A DNA stretch of 64,000 bases, taken from assembly GCF_050947335.1 (NCBI RefSeq), contig NC_134985.1:21009190-21073189 (forward strand), read 5' to 3'. The position numbers and the translations under genes are program-made. Positions 24,301-38,189 of this stretch are shown one piece after another (position 1 is the stretch's first letter; the number at the start of each line of letters is the position of its first letter). Under the pieces are notes generated by a model. It was given only the letters and a program-made list of their open reading frames with translations, made no database searches and had not been told where the DNA came from. Origin of the DNA: Megachile rotundata. Lineage: Eukaryota > Arthropoda > Insecta > Hymenoptera > Megachilidae.

Positions 24301-24954
24301 ACCCTCTAATTGCCAAACGTTTCAATTTCCTAAGTCCCTGTTTTACAACGTCATGATTCACACTGTCTCTATTTACCAACGTCACAATTTCCCAAATTTC
24401 CAAACTTCCAAATTCACAAAATTCCCAAAAATCTCAAGCTCCATAAATTCCTACACCCCCAATCCCTAAATTCCAACCTCCTACAACCCCATATCTCTAC
24501 ACCCCCAAATTCTACGGTTCCCAACTTCCCAAATCTCGAAACTAGGTCTCCAAGTTCTTACTTCCCCAAATCCCAAAATCCTCAAGATCTCGATTATCAT
24601 ATTGCGTTTAAAGACATCAGATTTGCGGTTGACTGTACGCGGACCGCATGAACAAGAGGAAAAGTAACGAAAAAAGTGAACGTCGCCGAATTCGTGAAGC
24701 TATTGCGGATAAATACCTTTCGTGACTCTTTAATAAAACTGCACGTGATACAATGCGAAGGGGCTGTCACGTTTCGTACGTATATAAATTTTGCGAGCAG
24801 GGTTGATTCACAACGTTCTGTTATGCACTGCATACATTGCATTAAGCAACATTAGAGAATAGAAACTTTGACATTGCAAGCCTAACTTTATCAAACACTA
24901 TTCTGATATAATTCAGACTTCTTCCAGATCTAACAAAAATTAATCTTAAAATCT

Positions 24955-25150
24955 TAAAGAAATTTAACTAAATTTAATCTAACTCAGACATAACCTAAAT
25001 TTAATCTAAATCAGACATAACCTAAATTTAATCTAAATCAGACATAACCTAAATTTAATCTAACTCAGACTAGAGACTAAATCTAATCTAACTCAGACAT
25101 AACGTAAATCAAATGTAACTCAGACATAACCTAAATTCAGATCTAAAGTA
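24955..25150. repeat. 27-bp tandem repeat
   Basis: The unit is CTAAATTTAATCTAAATCAG followed by ACATAAC, about six copies with small differences (AACTCAG or AAATCAG). Confidence 0.85.
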
Positions 25151-26778
25151 ACCCGAGTATCCTAACCTGAGCAAGCCTAATGAAATCCACATCTAATATC
25201 TTGGATGTCATCTGAATGAAAGTTAAAATTAACCCTAATTCACCCTACTATTGGTATGTGATTGAGAAAGTTTCAGAAAGATGTCATTCGAAAGTGAAGG
25301 CTAGTCTTGTTCGCAAATGCAACAAGTAGGAAAGTTCATTGACCCGGAGCAACACGTTCAGTTCTCAAGGATGCCACCGACATCCACGACAAGCCTAAGT
25401 AGATGCCAATCGTACATCCATCTCGTGGCTCTCCCACAAGAGCGTCTTCAGACGAGTTCACACATCCATGCTCAAAACCGTAAATTGACGGAACCCATAA
25501 AAGGTGTTAAAATTCTTCGGAGATAACTGGTTAAATTATCGAAATGCTAAAATTGGTTATATCATCGCTATTAGAAAAAGTAATAATAAAGAGCTCCATG
25601 TTTCTGTAAAACTTTTATTCAATGGCAGAACGGTGCTTAGACTTTGCGGTACAAAATCATCAGACAGAAATTTTCATACAAACAGGTTTCCGACGCTGTT
25701 AGATGCTAGCCGATTAACCAAACTTTATTAGACATCTAACCCAAAATTGATTCAACATGGACGTCTAACGGCAGTCGATCAATGGAATGCGCTAATCACA
25801 TTTTCGACCATTTCCCTTTTCACTTTCCGATTGGTATGGTCGATCGAAAGTCCAAGAAGGTGGAACGTGCTTGGAATCCAACGACCAGTATTTCACCGTT
25901 CCATTCATATTTGAAAGCGAGAATACTCGCGTGACCGTCTCGCTCGCACGTGTGGACCTAACAAAATGTCCCTAACCCGACAATTACGATTATTTTTTAC
26001 GCGAAGATATCCTTCGCCCAACTTTCACGAGGAATTCCTTTTCTATTGCCTCTAGAAGTGCGAAAAAGGGAGATAGAAATAGGTCTGGGAATCGCAAATA
26101 AGCGTTTGAGGAGATCGGCAACTGTTTCTTTTTCTCCGCGTTACGTAAAGGCTTTCGCCTTCGTGGAAGTTCTAACGGTCGCGGTATCCTTGAGTTTAAA
26201 TCCCGAGACACGTGGCTGAACGCACAGGGACTTCCTCGAATTCTCACGATCCGCGAAAATATGCACGTACGGGGGGAGAATTATACATGCCGGGAGATAG
26301 TCGAGCCGTCTAGATAGCAACATTCGTGACGTCTAACCCTGAAGCGGGGTGGTGCTCTCTCTTCAAGACGAAGATCGTCGCGGCATCTCGTATAAATTAT
26401 AAAATATCCGCTGTCCACTCTCATGAATATTTACCGCGACATCTAACGTTTTATTGATGATGATTGCGAAAAGACGAGATCGTTCATCGGAAGATACGAT
26501 CAAGATTTTGAGGCTATGAGCACATGTGGTATGCATGATGGACGGCTGCATGGTTTAAAGGGATTATGGGCATCCATTATTGTCCCATAAGAAAAATTCT
26601 GTATGCTCCGCTTGGTCGGTTCAGAATTTTACGAAATTGAGGTCTCTTTCCACATTTTGAGTAGATATTTTACTAATGATAGACTACCTGGTTTTTCGTA
26701 GCAATCTTTTGGAGCACAAATTACACGATGACTTGGTGCACTCTTAACTAGTGACGCATATTACTATGTTCAAATCTA

Positions 26779-27640
26779 ACGATCTTGATTCCTGCTACCT
26801 TGTATGACCTGTATGATCAAGACTTGCTGAATCAAGACATGTCTATATATTCCAACTTTCTTTATTCGTCTAAACATTGCAGCAATAATTAGTTAGGTTA
26901 AGAACTTCGAACCTAAGCAAATTTATTTATTCAGTAAGTACTGTGTACCTAAGATGGATACATAAGTAAGTTACCTCTCTACATTTCAATTTTAAGTGTA
27001 CGCAACACCTAATTGTTACGTAACTATTACCCTACCAGGGTTCACCACATCTCTCGTTGTATCGCCACGCCTTTCGTCTCCAATAGCTCTCCAGTAAATA
27101 TGAATTTCCACGAAGAAGCGACGTAAGAAAGAAAACTAGGGAAGGTGATCAAACGTGTCAAAGTCAAAGCGATCGCGTGTCATTTGACAATTAATAATCT
27201 TGATTGAAATGCTTCCTTATATGACCTGTAAGATCAAGACCTGCTAAATCAAGACATGTCTATATACTCCAACTTTCTTTATTCGTCTAAACATTGCAGC
27301 AATAATTAGTTAGGTTAAGAAGTTCGAACCTAAGCAAATTTATTTATTCAGTAAGTACTGTGTACCTAAGATGGACTCTGCGAATATACCTAAGTAAGTT
27401 ACCTCTCTACATTTTAATTTTAAGTGTACGCAACACCTAATTGTTATGTAACTATTACCCTACCAGGGTTCACCACATCTCTCGTTGTATCGCCACACCT
27501 TTCGTCTCCAATAGCTCTCCAGTAAATATGGATTTCCACGAAGAAGCGACGTAAGAAAGAAAACTAGGGAAGGTGATCAAAAACGTGTCAAAGTCAAAGC
27601 GATCGCGTGTCATTTGACAATTAATAATCTTGATTGAAAT
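26779..27640. repeat. Recent tandem duplication of about 420-430 bp
   Basis: Two adjacent, nearly identical copies: about 26779-27195 and 27196-27640. AAGACATGTCTATATA occurs at 26834 and 27251 (417 apart) and GATCGCGTGT at 27171 and 27601 (430 apart), so the copies differ by a net 13-nt gain, including CTCTGCGAAT in copy 2. A third partial start (TAATCTTGATTGAAAT) ends copy 2. High identity suggests a recent event. Confidence 0.92.
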
Positions 27641-28892
27641 AATCGTCGGTGAGGAGGTTATACAACGCTGAAAGTCATACAACGCTGACGGTCCTAGACA
27701 AAGGTGGCAGCTGTCGCGCAGCACCTGCTTGTGTCACCACCTTTCAAGTAACAGCCTAAGTGTTCCTCCACCGAGGAACGCCGAGGTTCGAACTAAATAG
27801 ACGATTGGAAATTTCAACCGGACGTCCTCGACCTTCGACAGTAATTTCGCATGCGGATTCGAGGCAGAAAGGGAACTTAGCAACCGATAACTTTAATTTG
27901 CGCGACGATCGCTTAGAAAGGAATAGGGGGAGAAACAGGAAGCTTGGACGAGAATCTACATACTGGATTTTAACAGTTGGTTACTTCACTTGGAATATTA
28001 AACCAGTATCATTATGTTAATTATAGAATGTTTAAGATCTTTATTGTTAGTTATGACATTTGGATTTAGTGTCTTTTGTGCTGGTAATTGGGGAGGTTGT
28101 TCTAATGTTTCATTTCAATGTTCTGATTCTGTCATACAGTTCTACTACTTCTTATTTCACTATTTTATTTAAGTGAACTTGTTACTCTTCTTGACACACT
28201 GGCACATTGAAATTGTACCAAATATTTGCAGAATATTTTGTTATATTGTTTTTCATACTTTCAAATAACAGTACTTTCAATGGTTAACAAAGACAGTCAA
28301 AGTGTTAACTCTTATTTTATATCTCCGACTTTCCCGTTTAATAACTTGGACACCGCTTGTCTTGACGGTTGAGTCAGGAAATTTCAATTACCCTTTCTGT
28401 CCGACAGGAAGTCAGAAGCACCGAGGTAAGAGGATAGAAAGATATAAAATCCAACGAGATCCGATAGGATGTTATATCCACCCTTCCTTTTCCGGTGTCA
28501 ACCTTGTCCTTCCCTCCTTCTTCCTCTCTTCCTTCACCTCGTATTCTGCCCTCTCGCGTGTTCCTGTCGAATTTCCTTCCATCTTTTACCCTTCTCGCAA
28601 TTACTTTCGTGTATAGCACGCTGTTGCCGTCCTAAATTGATTAACAAGTGTCGCCCCTCGTTTCTTTCGTTGTCATCGTGTCACGTGTTCGCTACAATTG
28701 TCACGATTTTATCTGCCATTCCACGTGCCTTTCTTCGCGTTTATCATTTCCGGGCTGTTTCCGTTTCCTATCTTCACCCTTTTCTACCAATTTTATAAAC
28801 TTTGGGAAATGGACGATTTTTTAAAGGAATCTACAGGTTAGAAAATAAATTCGTTTTGGAAGTGAAAATATATCTTGTCTGTCATGGTTCAA

Positions 28893-29760
28893 TAGCACGC
28901 GTGGAGATAGCCGTGCGTGACGATACAACGCGTGGAGATAGCTATGCGTGACAATACCACGCGTGGAAATAGCTGTGCGTGGCAATACCACGCGTGGTAA
29001 TATCATACGTGGAGATAGCTGTGCGTGGCAATACCACGCGTAGAGATAGCTGTGCGTGGTAATACCACGCGTGGAGATTGCTATGCATGGCAATACCACG
29101 CATGGAGATAGCTATGCGTGGCAATACCATGCGTGGAGATAGCTGCGCGTGGTAATACAGCGCATGGAGATAGCTATGAGTGGCAATACCACGCGTGGAG
29201 ATAGCTGTGCGTGGCAATACCACGCGTGGAAATAGCTGTGCGTGGCAGTACCACGCGTGCAGATAGCTGTGCGTGGTAATACCGCGCGTGGAGATAGCTG
29301 TGCGTGGTAATACCACGCGTGGAAATAGCTATGCGTAGGAACGCCACGCGTGGAGATAGCTGTGCGTGGCAATACCACGCGTGGAGATAGCTGTGCGTAG
29401 CAACACCACGCGTGGAGATAGCTACGCATGGAGATAGCTGTGCGTGGCGATACCACGCGTGGAGATAGATGTGCGTGGAAATACCACGCGTGGAAATAGC
29501 TGTGCGTGGCGATATCACGCGTGGAGATAGCTGTGCGTGGTAATACCACGCGTGGAAATAACTGTGCGTGGCGATACCACGCGTGGAGATAGCTGTGCAT
29601 GGTAATACCACGCGTGGAGATAGCTATGCGTGGCAATACCACGCGTGGAGATAGCTATGCGTGGCAATACCAAGCGTGGAGATAGCTGTTCATAACAATA
29701 CCAAGCGTGGAGATAGCTATGCGTGGCAATACAACGCATAACAGTATCAACGCACGGCGA
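28893..29760. repeat. 31-bp CpG-rich minisatellite of hairpin-forming units
   Basis: About 27 copies of a 31-bp unit combining GTGGAGATAGCTGTGCGTGG and CAATACCACGC. Each unit holds the palindrome CCACGCGTGG and the inverted repeat GCGTGG-CAATA-CCACGC. Because 31 is not a multiple of three, all minus frames repeat every 93 bp, giving long HAWYCHAQLSP-like ORFs that are artefacts. Decayed relatives continue to about 30000, occur inverted at about 30650-30960, and reappear at 60720-61130. Confidence 0.95.
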
Positions 29761-32700
29761 AACAACGCGTGCAATTACTCATGCATCGAATTAGTCACTC
29801 AAAGCGACACCGCCCACCAGATAGCAGTGCGTGTATAGCAACATAACGTGATACAACGCGTGACCATACAACGCAAGGCGATACCAACGACCCGACGAGT
29901 CCGTAACTCAGCGAGTTAGTAACGTATGGCGATACATCATGTGGAGTAGGCCAACCGTGACCAAACACGCGTGACACTACACGCAGTAATAATGCAGCGT
30001 CACACCGCGCGACATCTATAGTCTCCAAAGAACATTAAGAATACAATTACTTTAACATTGACACGTTTATCGCATCAACCATCGAGCAAAAAGACACTAT
30101 GGATGCCGGTCTGATGTAGCATGAATACGGGGCAGACCGATGGACATTACCGAAGAAGGGACACATCGGCTGGTACGCGCAATGACCTTATTGTTGCGTG
30201 ACGGCCAACAGACGCATGGAAGGAAGGAAGGAAGGAAAAAGAAGGAAGAAAAAAAGGAAGACTGTTAGCCGAAGGGCCACTGGTTGCAAAAGGGGAACGT
30301 AGCGCGGCAGACGAGAAGCAAGGAAGTGGCCGAAAAGAGGGGAAAGTTCGGAACTTCGGCAGATGTCCATGCGAGCGCGGCATGCGTGGCCACGATGGGT
30401 TCCTTTTTCCTCTCCCTTTCTCACGAGACGCCTCGATTTTCATCGTGAAACTTGTAAACTACGAGGGGAATCAACGTGTATAATCGTGTATCGATGAAAA
30501 TCGGTCGATGAATAGGTTCGTTAACCCTCTTCCGTGCGTGAGAAGGGGACACTATTTATTATCCGGAATTGCGGACGTTTCCCTACTAGTCTGATACACT
30601 TTCGACAGCGAAGAACGCAAACTTTCATCTTTACCGTCAATTTTTATAACCATGCGTTCTATCGCCACACTTTCGATTGCGAATTCTCACACACTGTTTT
30701 GACATGCATTAGACCTTTATGTGGTATACATCGCCATGTATTCCCACGCGTTTCCTATGCATCACATTCCCAAGAGTTACATCGCCACAAGTTAGAACCG
30801 TCCCTGAAGGTTTAGTCCACACGCTGCCCAATTCGATTACCTCACACTGCATTCTCACACATTCTACCACCTGTTACATCCCCATGCATTAGATTCCCAC
30901 ATTAATCTCCGTATCACCAAATCTTAGGCCCTGCCTTACATCGCTTAGCGTTATATCAAACCTTCAATATATCGCCACATCACCTGTCCCAACAATGATA
31001 GAACCTAGGACGTTCCCGTGCCGAGGCGCACCGGTCCCGAAATTCCGCATATTTTACCAGGGCGTTCCCTTTGATCGGTAGTTGGTCCGCGGCACGAGCT
31101 TTTAAAGGCACAAATTGAGGAACGCCGCGAGTGTGCTCGTGGTCTGATCCGAGGAGGGGGTGGGTCGTGGGGGTAGCAGCTGACGCGGCCCAGGGACGAA
31201 TGGATCCTTTGCACCTGGTCTCTCCTAACTTCGGAAAATCGACGACAGAATCAATTGTGCCGACGTCGAGCACGCGACCGCACGCGCTCCCAAACGATAA
31301 CGGTTGCATTGACCCTGAGTCTTGACCCGTTACCCAACTCAGGAACATTGACTCGCCTCCTACAGATAAACCTTTGAATCTGCTCGCTTGAGGAATAACT
31401 TCCGCTGCACCGAGGCCTTTCTACCGGAGCTACTGTTCGTACCGTTGCTCTCTATGACCCCTATAGATAACCCATTCTTCGAGGCGATTTTAGGACGATT
31501 TCAAAATCTTTGGATTGGTAGATGTACCGTCACTTCACACTTGATGTCGGTAGACGCAAGACACTTTGTAGGGAGACACTTTGACATTCCTCGCTGGCTC
31601 TATGTATCCCCACCGTTGTTAGGATATACTAGCTTGTCTTTATAATGATAGATAGATCATTCATTCAGAGTAGTCTCGTGAACTTTCCCTTTAAGTGATC
31701 CCTTCAAGACATGAAAGACATCTCTTCAAGACATGGAAGACATCCCTTTAAGGCATCCCTTCACATCAAATATGAAATCAACTGTACTTGAGAATTGCTG
31801 TGGAACAAATATGTGTTTACAGCTGCTACATGTGAACATATCAGTCCATCATTTTGCTCCTCAAGTCCAAATATCCTACAATGTCCACTTAATATTTCGT
31901 GACCCTACTGAATACTCAGAAAATAAATATTCTGTAACCACATCCTACCCGTAATAACCTTCGTTGATAAGACTAGCATGACCGATGCAGCAACCACATA
32001 ATGGTACGGTGCCATAACAGTGCTGTAACGACCGTTACGAAGTTTTTGCCCTGTAAAAACGGGACAGCACGGATAATGGGCACCTCGATGACATTATAAT
32101 GATCTTGCGCGAACAAGACAGAAGCAAGGTAATCACGCGCTACGGTGCTGAATGAAGCGAGCAAGAGTTTACTGGTGGTCTAGGGATCTTGAGGTAGGCT
32201 GATTCATGAATGACATTGAGGTATCCTTCCCGAGCTCGTCAGCACGGCCAGATGAAAAAGAAAGATTGAATGGAGCAGGCGGAATGTACATACGACGAGC
32301 CAAGATCAAGGTCAACGCGTTTTGGTATCTTCCTTCGGGGACCGGTCGAGTAGCGAGACACGCGTGAAAAAAGGAAAACCCTAAATTCTTTCGAAGTAAA
32401 TCAAGGCGTTTGCGGTATGAGGTGATAGATACAAGGCTGCGAAATTAGAAAGTAACCTGGCGGAGCGCACCTATACCTGTTCTACTAGCGCCAATATGGC
32501 GGAGGAGATGTAGTCGCTTTTACTACTTGCGGCGTTTCGAAACTGTTCTCATTCTATTTTAAATACTAAACCTGTCTAACGATAACAATTATAAATCTAA
32601 TAGATGGTTAGGTTACTTACACCGAAAGTACATCTATTCTATTTTACATCTGAATTAATGGCAATCCACTATCGCTATATAATTCTGCTAGCATCTGCTA

Positions 32701-33376
32701 AAAGTGCAAGTCGCGGATCCAAGCATAATTATACGCGAATTAATTATAACCGCCGCTCTGCGATAAAGCATCGAAGAAGGAAAAGAAACAAGTTTCTGAG
32801 GATCGCTATTCGATTTCTAATTGCATCGTAAAAATTCCTCGTGGAAGAGATAAAACTCCCAATTAAACGGACAGGCATAGTTGTCCGACATGAACTCGCC
32901 ATCGAAGCACACAGATGCGCATCCTGTGAAAGGGAGCCAGATATATCGGAAGATGAATTCGTATGCCGGTTCGAGCACGCTCCGTGCGAGCATGGGGTGC
33001 ACGGTAAAGTATATATGTACCTATCTGGTACTTGCATACCATGCGTGTGTAAAAGTACACACACGTACACGTATAAGAGCGAACGACCAGGCAACGACAT
33101 CAGGGTAGAAGTCCTTACGAGAGACATCTGGCTACCACCTGCCTCGATGCCCTCGCACTGCCAAACTTCCCCCCAATAGAACGTTCCCCGAGCATGCGCA
33201 CCCGCTCCTATGACGCATGCATGTGGATGCACGTGTATTCTAGGATGCACGTGTTCCGAGTACAGTTGCAGCGATGCCTTCTGCCGGGCGAATTCGCGAA
33301 TCGCGCCGGCTCACTATTTTAGGAGTTACAGATTTTCACACGATTATAGACTTCTCGAGGCATCTGTTACTTGAGG

Positions 33377-34170
33377 AATTAGAATTTGGGGATAGGGTTT
33401 GAGAATTTGGGGATTTTGAGAAATTGGTAATTTGGGAATTCGGGCATCTAACTTGAGGAGCTGAAGCTTTGGGGATTTGGAAATTTGGGGACTTGAGAAT
33501 TCGGGCATTTAAGAATTTGAGGAGCTGAGAAATTGGGGGCTTGAGAATTCGGGCATTTAAGAATTTGGGAAGCTGAGAATTCGGGCACTTAAGAATTTGA
33601 GGAGCTGAGAATTTGGGGACTTGAGAATTCGGGCATTTAAGAATTTGAGGAGCTAAGAATTTGGAGACTTGAGAATTCGGGTATTCAAGAATTTCAGGAG
33701 CTGAGAAATTGGGGATTTGAAAATTTGGGGACTTGAGAATTTGGGCATTTAAGAATTTGGGGAGTTGAGAATTCGGGCATTTAAGAATTTGAGGAGCTGA
33801 GAATTTGGGGACTTGAGAATTCGGGTATTCAAGAATTTCAGGAGCTGAGAAATTGGGGATTTGAAAATTTGGGGACTTGAGAATTTGGGCATTTAAGAAT
33901 TTGGGGACTTGAGAATTCGGGCATTTAAGAATTTGAGGAGCTGAGAATTTGGGGACTTGAGAATTCGGGTATTCAAGAATTTCAGGAGCTGAGAAATTAG
34001 GGATTTGAAAATTTGGGGACTTGAGAATTCGAGCATCTAAGAATTTGAGGAGCTGAGACTTTGGAGATTTGAAAATTTAGGGACTTGAGAATTCGTGCAT
34101 CTAAGAATTTGAAGAACTGAGATTTTGGAAATTTCAGAATTTGCAGATTTGAAAATTCGGTACTCTGAGA
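33377..34170. repeat. 48-bp (3 x 16) G-rich minisatellite (array C)
   Basis: Units combine GAATTTGGGGACTTGA, GAATTCGGGCATTTAA and GAATTTGAGGAGCTGA in turn, a 48-bp higher-order repeat of the same 16-bp family as array A and in the same orientation, for about 800 bp. Confidence 0.9.
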
Positions 34171-35216
34171 TATAAAAATTAGTAACCTAGAAAATTTAAT
34201 AACATAAAAGATTGAAGACTTCCCTCAAACACAGATGGCGACAATAAACCCATAAACCAAACACGATAAAAAAGTTATAACTTCTCTATGTTTCAAGTGC
34301 TCTTTGCAGAAATATGGTCAGATCTACCGGTTGGCTTTATGGTTTTATGGCGCCTTCCTAAACACCTTAAGGATAGTCAAACTTTGCCCACTCCAAGATA
34401 TTGCAACTAACACACAGAAACTGGATTCCCATAAAAGACACTGAGCCCTTCATAAACGAATGGCGTCCCAATTCAAAGTCGATATTTTCGAACTTCCAAA
34501 TTGAACACATGGTGCATTGAAAACAAGGACCTATGGCAACCCATCCAAACGTTAATGGCACGATTGTCTGTTTAATATCCTATCCTGGATTCGTATGATC
34601 GACTAAACAGCCTTGTCGTGCACATATGTCACATCGACTTCCTCGCTGCACTGGGAGCCATGTGCCGCGGAGCATGATACAGCTTGTTTCATACTTTGAA
34701 GTATAGGGTATTTGAAAATGTCACCAGCCATCACAGTGTCATCTCTGAATTTTTTGCAATGAAACTTCTGCAAAGTTGAACTGGAAGTTCAAGATTAATA
34801 TTGAAGTTCAAGACCAACCTTAGTTGACATACGACCACAACGTCACAGTATAAATAATCGTACGAAAAAGTAGCGTTATCCCCATAATGCTAAACGAAAA
34901 GAGATTGCAGTTGAATCGAAGAACATATTCTAAATACCCACATATTTGACAGAAGGGAGTAATTGTATCAGTGATAAATTAGACTTGCCTCTCGATTCCT
35001 AGAGTTTATCTTGCGTCGTGCGAATGGTATGCACGTCCTCAAAGAGGTTAAATTTCTTTCATTACCAGAACAGAAGAGACGACCTTGCCAAATAAAAAAA
35101 TCATCCAGTTAAGCCTTTGAACGACTCAATAGATACGGCACGCAGTTTCTTGTGGAACAGACTGTAAGCAAGGGAAACTCCGCAGCCCCTCCGGGTGTCG
35201 CGGTACAAAAAAAAAA

Positions 35217-35261
35217 GACGAGGGGGAAGCCCCTAGGGTAGCGAGCTTCATCCCCCTCGTC
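35217..35261. repeat. GC-rich hairpin
   Basis: GACGAGGGGGA (35217-35227) pairs perfectly with TCCCCCTCGTC (35251-35261); inner AGC and GCT can extend the stem. The 23-nt loop contains CCCCTAGGG. It follows an A10 tract. Confidence 0.8.
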
Positions 35262-38189
35262 AGTCTGGAGGTGCGCTGGTCGTACCACGCCTTTACTATA
35301 CCGCGGTGTGCGCGCGACCGACGACCAATTGTAAATCGAGCGAGGAGCCACCCGGTGCTCGTTCCCATGACAAGTGCGATGGGTATTTGCTCCTCGTGAA
35401 TCTTTAATTCCACCGTGGGAATCGAGGCTGCGTCAGAAAATCGAGACCATGACGAGCCGATTCGCGCACCTTGCTAACGCCGGCTGATTAGAGACAACGT
35501 CCACCGATCTGATCCTATCTACCCTTACTCTTAGGCCACTGGCCTCTGCTTCGGGGTATGGCCGATCTTAGAATCTATTATTAGCGACGTGGAGACCGAG
35601 GGAAAATTTCCGAGGGAATTTGGAGAAACGGGGACTCATGGAAATTTTTGATACTTCAGGGGACTTAGTTTGTACTTTAGGAGGAGGGAAACTTGCACTT
35701 TCCTGAAGTCTCAAATTTTCAAGTTCTCACATGATACATTCCTAAATGATCAAATTCCTAAAATTCTTTTACAAAAATTTTCAAACTTGTTTGAAGATAA
35801 ATTTAGAAAATCCCAAATTTCTAAATATGACAATGATTTTGAAAATCTCCAAATTACATAACTTATTATTGAAGAATGAATGAGTAGTGGATCCTCCTTG
35901 TCTAGCATCGCCATTTTCCCTCTGAAAGCATACCTAGCATACATCAAACCTCACCATTCGAATTCTGTAAAATAAACCTTTTGTACCGCAATTAAACGCA
36001 CATAATATCGACCTTGATCCCTACCCTATAATGCGGAGAGATAAGTCAGAAAATGGGTGAAAAAAGAGAAACGCAGAATGGAGTGGAACGTTCGAAGGCA
36101 AGAGATCATTAGAATTCATCGTGTCAGCGTTGAATGAAAGCAGCGGAGTCGGTCTATCATTTGGCGGTCCCCCGTTCGAGAACAATTCGAAAACATATGC
36201 TCGGTTGCTTTTGGAGGACTCAATAGAATATAAGAAGGCGTCGCTTGCGGACGAGAGAAGGCGCATGCAAAGGCTTTGCTAGGCAAAGTCGTTCCAGACT
36301 ACACACGGGTCTTTCTTGACTGGAGCAGATGCTGGAAATCAGGCTTCGCCCTTGTGCGTACCCTGTGACGATCGGCGACCCTCGAGAAAACGAGTGTATA
36401 TATGCCGGCATCGGAAATAATGATACGACCAGAAGAAGAAAGCGGCTGTGGAGAGAAAAGAGAGGTTCGTTCCATCTTCGAAGGGGACTTCCTCAAGGGG
36501 CCCAGTCGCGAATCTCGTCGGAAGAACTGGAATCCCTTTCGAGAAATTTGTTACTTGACATTTCTCGGGCTTGTTCTATCCCCTCCAGAGACTGCGCTTC
36601 TTATATATTCGTTGCCTTACGCCATTGTCCGTCAAAGGCTTTAAAAGAAGCGCAGCTGCTTAAACGGTTATTTAATTGTCAACTATGAGAGGACACTACT
36701 CCGTTACGAATTTAAATGCCGCCGAGATCTGCCAGACATCTTTCGACGGATTCTACGGTCGAGAGACAAGAATCTTGAGAACGGTCATTGTTGGCTAGGC
36801 TTCCTATGAGTTTCTCTAAAATTAGAGCGAACCGCGGGAGCCTGCTAAGTTTACTATCAACCATGCACCCCGGTTGCAGCGAGCTGTGCTCGCGCTCTAG
36901 GAGGGTTTTTTTCCTTTACTCCTCTTCGCCACACGCGACGGTCGGTCAGATTCCGAAATTTATTTATAATTATTCTATAGAGATGATACTTTGGTATTCA
37001 TACTATATTAATTAGGTTTGAGATTTGTTCTATATCATCGTTTTATGATATAGAGCTGTTAGTTCACACATTGTAACATTAAACATTCTCTCATTAAAGA
37101 AATGGCAAAATGCAGGTGTTAAAATTGAATGACCAATTTTCGCGCGCAACGTTTCGCAAAATTTCGCTCGTAGCAACAGTATAGTCCTTAACAGCCCATT
37201 AAACCCGAGGGACTGCTTAGAAACCCAATCACGTGTTTCCTGTTCTATTCTACCTGCTCAAGTAGCATCTATGCATCGAAAAGAGAATAAAGAGGCGCCG
37301 GAGATCCGAGGGCAGATTTCCGTGAAATTCTCAGGACAGTTTGCGGACAAATGTCTGCTGTCGGTCGGAACACGTGCCGGGTCATCTTAACTCGTTCAGA
37401 AACGTGAATCGTCCGAACATTCCGTGCCTCAGAGTGAACCAACTTTCCTGGTGACACATCTATTTCTGTGATACACCCCCACTCGTTCGACCGACAGCGC
37501 TCACGGTGGTTTCTCCGTGAACCACGGAGTCACGTGCTTTTCGCGATTAAGATGCGGTTGCAGCTCGTGGCTTCCGCTAGATTTTTATACTAGCGAACGC
37601 TGATAAGTTATGGAAGTCTATAAATATTCCTAAGATTACAAATCTTTAAATTTCTCCAATTTCAAAATTTCGAATTTGTGAATTTAAAATTTGTACACTT
37701 GTCAAAATGTTTCCTGCAAATACAAAGACTTTGAAATTCGTATCTTTCTTCTTTTGCCACTATCCTCGATTCCTTCTTTTTTCGTTCATAGGCCCGAAAT
37801 CTTGATTTACCAGATATTCTTCGATCTCGTTCTTTCTCACGAGTCCCGCTCCAGCATTCCACAGCCGAAATTAGCTAATTTTTTACCATTTCGAACATTT
37901 ATAAGTATTACAAAACCATGCTGCATACGCGGAGAGTAACCGTTCCAAGTCGAAACAACGAGGAACTTACTGAAAGGCGGTCAGGGTTGGCTATTAAGCC
38001 AATTCAGAAAATAGTTAATATGCCGGCCAGTTAAAGGACAGAGACGCAAACTTGTCCGCCGGCAAACGAAATAAACGACCGGGGAATTCTCAACGGGTTC
38101 GATCTGGAACCGGGTTTAAATCTCCTTAGTCGAGAACGAGTCTGCCCCGGCTATAGACCTGCGCGAAAGAGAGCCGGGCCTATACGGGG

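Noticed and set aside
27780..27795. GAGGTTCGAACTA as a tRNA T-arm
   Set aside because: No matching acceptor stem, anticodon arm or D-arm is found at the required distances.
28821..29739. Minus-strand ORFs (up to 176 codons) with HAWYCHAQLSP-type repeats
   Set aside because: They come from the 31-bp minisatellite; every frame gives the same peptide set shifted, as expected of non-coding tandem DNA.
30980..31348. 122-codon minus-strand ORF in a GC-rich block; its minus strand has a short 18S rRNA-like phrase (GGTTCTATCATTGTTGG)
   Set aside because: I tried to align the block by memory to 18S and 28S rRNA and found only short interrupted resemblance, so neither an rRNA fragment nor a protein gene can be claimed. 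A search against rRNA databases would decide; a long gapless match would support an rRNA pseudogene.
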